A stretch of DNA of 64,000 nucleotides from Solirubrobacter taibaiensis (GTDB lineage Bacteria; Actinomycetota; Thermoleophilia; Solirubrobacterales; Solirubrobacteraceae). The stretch covers positions 62,001 to 126,000 of the forward strand of contig JAPDDQ010000016.1 in the NCBI GenBank assembly GCA_027587225.1, in the 5' to 3' direction. The first letter of the stretch is position 1. Each line of letters starts with the position of its first letter. The translations under genes and the position numbers were made by a program. Of the stretch, positions 63,239 through 64,000 are shown in pieces. Under the pieces are notes generated by a model. That model saw only the letters and a program-made list of their open reading frames with translations, had not been told where the DNA came from and searched no databases.

Positions 63239-64000
63239 CTGGGCATCTCCCGCATCCTCTTTATCGGCGACGTCGTCGGCCGGGCCGGCCGGCGCGTCCT
63301 GCGCGAACTGCTTCCGGGCCTCCGCGAGGAGCTCGCCCCCGACTTCGTGATCGTCAACGGCGAGAACGCCGCGCACGGCATCGGCATCACTCCCAAGGAG
63401 GCCGACGAGATCCTGCGCGTCGGCGCCGACGCGATCACGCTCGGCAACCACACCTACCGCCACCGCGAGATCTGGCCCTATCTCGAGGAGGAGCGGCGGA
63501 TCGTGCGGCCGTACAACTTCCTGCCGACCCAGCCGGGCCGCGGGACGACGATCGTCGAGGCCGGCGGCGTCAGCCTCGGCGTCGTGAACCTGTCCGGCAT
63601 GGTCCACCTGCAGGCGGCCGCGCCGCCGCTCGTGGCCATCGACGCCGCGCTGAAGGAGGTCTCACGCGCCGACCTGGTCCTCGTCGACATGCACGCGGAG
63701 GTCACGAGCGAGAAGGTGGCGCTGGGCTGGTACCTGGACGGCAAGGTGACCGCGGTGGTCGGGACGCACACGCACGTGCCCACGGCCGACTTCCGGGTCC
63801 TCCCGGGCGGGACGGCCTACATCACCGACGTCGGGATGACCGGCGCGCGCGGCGGCGTGATCGGGATGAAGAAGGAGCAGTCGATCGCGGTCATGCGCAC
63901 GCACATGCCGATGCGCTACGAGCCGAGCGAGGTCGATCCGTGGCTGATGGGCGTGCTGATCGAGACCGACGGTCGCCGGGCGACCGCGATTACCCAGGTT
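63239..64000 (+). CDS. YmdB-like metallophosphoesterase (TIGR00282 family), 3'-truncated
   Basis: At least 254 residues are encoded to the window end without a stop. The family blocks are RILFIGDVVGRAGRRVL, VNGENAAHGIGI, LGNHTYRHREI, DMHAEVTSEK and VVGTHTHVPTAD, with the His/Asp/Asn metal ligands of a binuclear phosphodiesterase. YmdB relatives hydrolyse cyclic nucleotides and affect RNA decay. There is no ATG, GTG or TTG between the in-frame TAG at 63233 and the conserved region, so the start is probably CTG at 63239, 16 bp from the divergent AI-2E start. Confidence 0.88.
   Translation, partial: MGISRILFIGDVVGRAGRRVLRELLPGLREELAPDFVIVNGENAAHGIGITPKEADEILRVGADAITLGNHTYRHREIWPYLEEERRIVRPYNFLPTQPGRGTTIVEAGGVSLGVVNLSGMVHLQAAAPPLVAIDAALKEVSRADLVLVDMHAEVTSEKVALGWYLDGKVTAVVGTHTHVPTADFRVLPGGTAYITDVGMTGARGGVIGMKKEQSIAVMRTHMPMRYEPSEVDPWLMGVLIETDGRRATAITQV

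Overview
The window is a high-GC (about 70% by eye), gene-dense stretch of bacterial chromosome. Several things point to an actinobacterium of the Thermoleophilia/Solirubrobacterales type: a CobA-HemD fusion, a menaquinol bc complex with split cytochrome b and fused cytochrome c, a class E sortase, a cysteine-containing S18, frequent GTG and TTG starts, and very long antisense shadow ORFs. The lineage is inferred. I see no prophage, insertion sequence or CRISPR array. It reads as core chromosome with small accessory pieces.

Layout. 1-4.3 kb: tetrapyrrole genes (hemC end, cobA-hemD), a SAM hydrolase and birA, convergent with an O-methyltransferase. 4.3-7 kb: two large unknown proteins. 7-12.2 kb: a LysE exporter, an SDR enzyme and an SF2 helicase with a histone-H1-like tail of about 485 residues. 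12.3-17.8 kb: thioredoxin, galT, dtd, clpP, an SRPBCC/ArsR pair, a hydroxybutyrate dehydrogenase and an HTH/Clp-N protein. 17.8-21.9 kb: an oligopeptide ABC transporter without a binding protein. 22-30.6 kb: tRNA-Arg, pyrE, a YbdK ligase, an L,D-transpeptidase, a CPBP protease, a HAD phosphatase, MscS, a class A PBP, cold shock protein, IF-1 and thiL. 30.6-38.7 kb: a FlgM-like protein, sortase E with a degenerate M28 membrane protein, a two-component system with an HtrA lipoprotein, and a trehalose-phosphate synthase. 38.7-44.8 kb: rpsF, ssb (inverted), rpsR, rplI, dnaB, a DnaC-like loader and purA. 44.8-51.5 kb: metabolic, ABC and hypothetical genes, an endonuclease-like protein and tRNA-Lys. 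51.5-64 kb: a TPR protein with tatC and tatA, then menaquinone and respiratory genes (polyprenyl synthase, menG, qcrCBA), heme genes (hemL, a fused siroheme decarboxylase, hemB), an AI-2E family transporter and a YmdB-like phosphodiesterase.

How it fits together. hemL, hemB, hemC and cobA-hemD lead to uroporphyrinogen III and precorrin-2. A fused AhbA/AhbB-type decarboxylase between hemL and hemB suggests a siroheme route toward heme or heme d1. The Rieske protein carries a twin-arginine signal and tatA/tatC lie a few kb away. A FlgM-like protein and a sigma-28-like promoter suggest motility genes elsewhere in the genome.

The most unusual signals are non-coding or architectural. They are a 462-bp island of stacked palindromes beside an inverted ssb, a dispersed 53-nt palindromic repeat found at two sites, a LexA-type box in front of dnaB, and the helicase with the histone-like tail.
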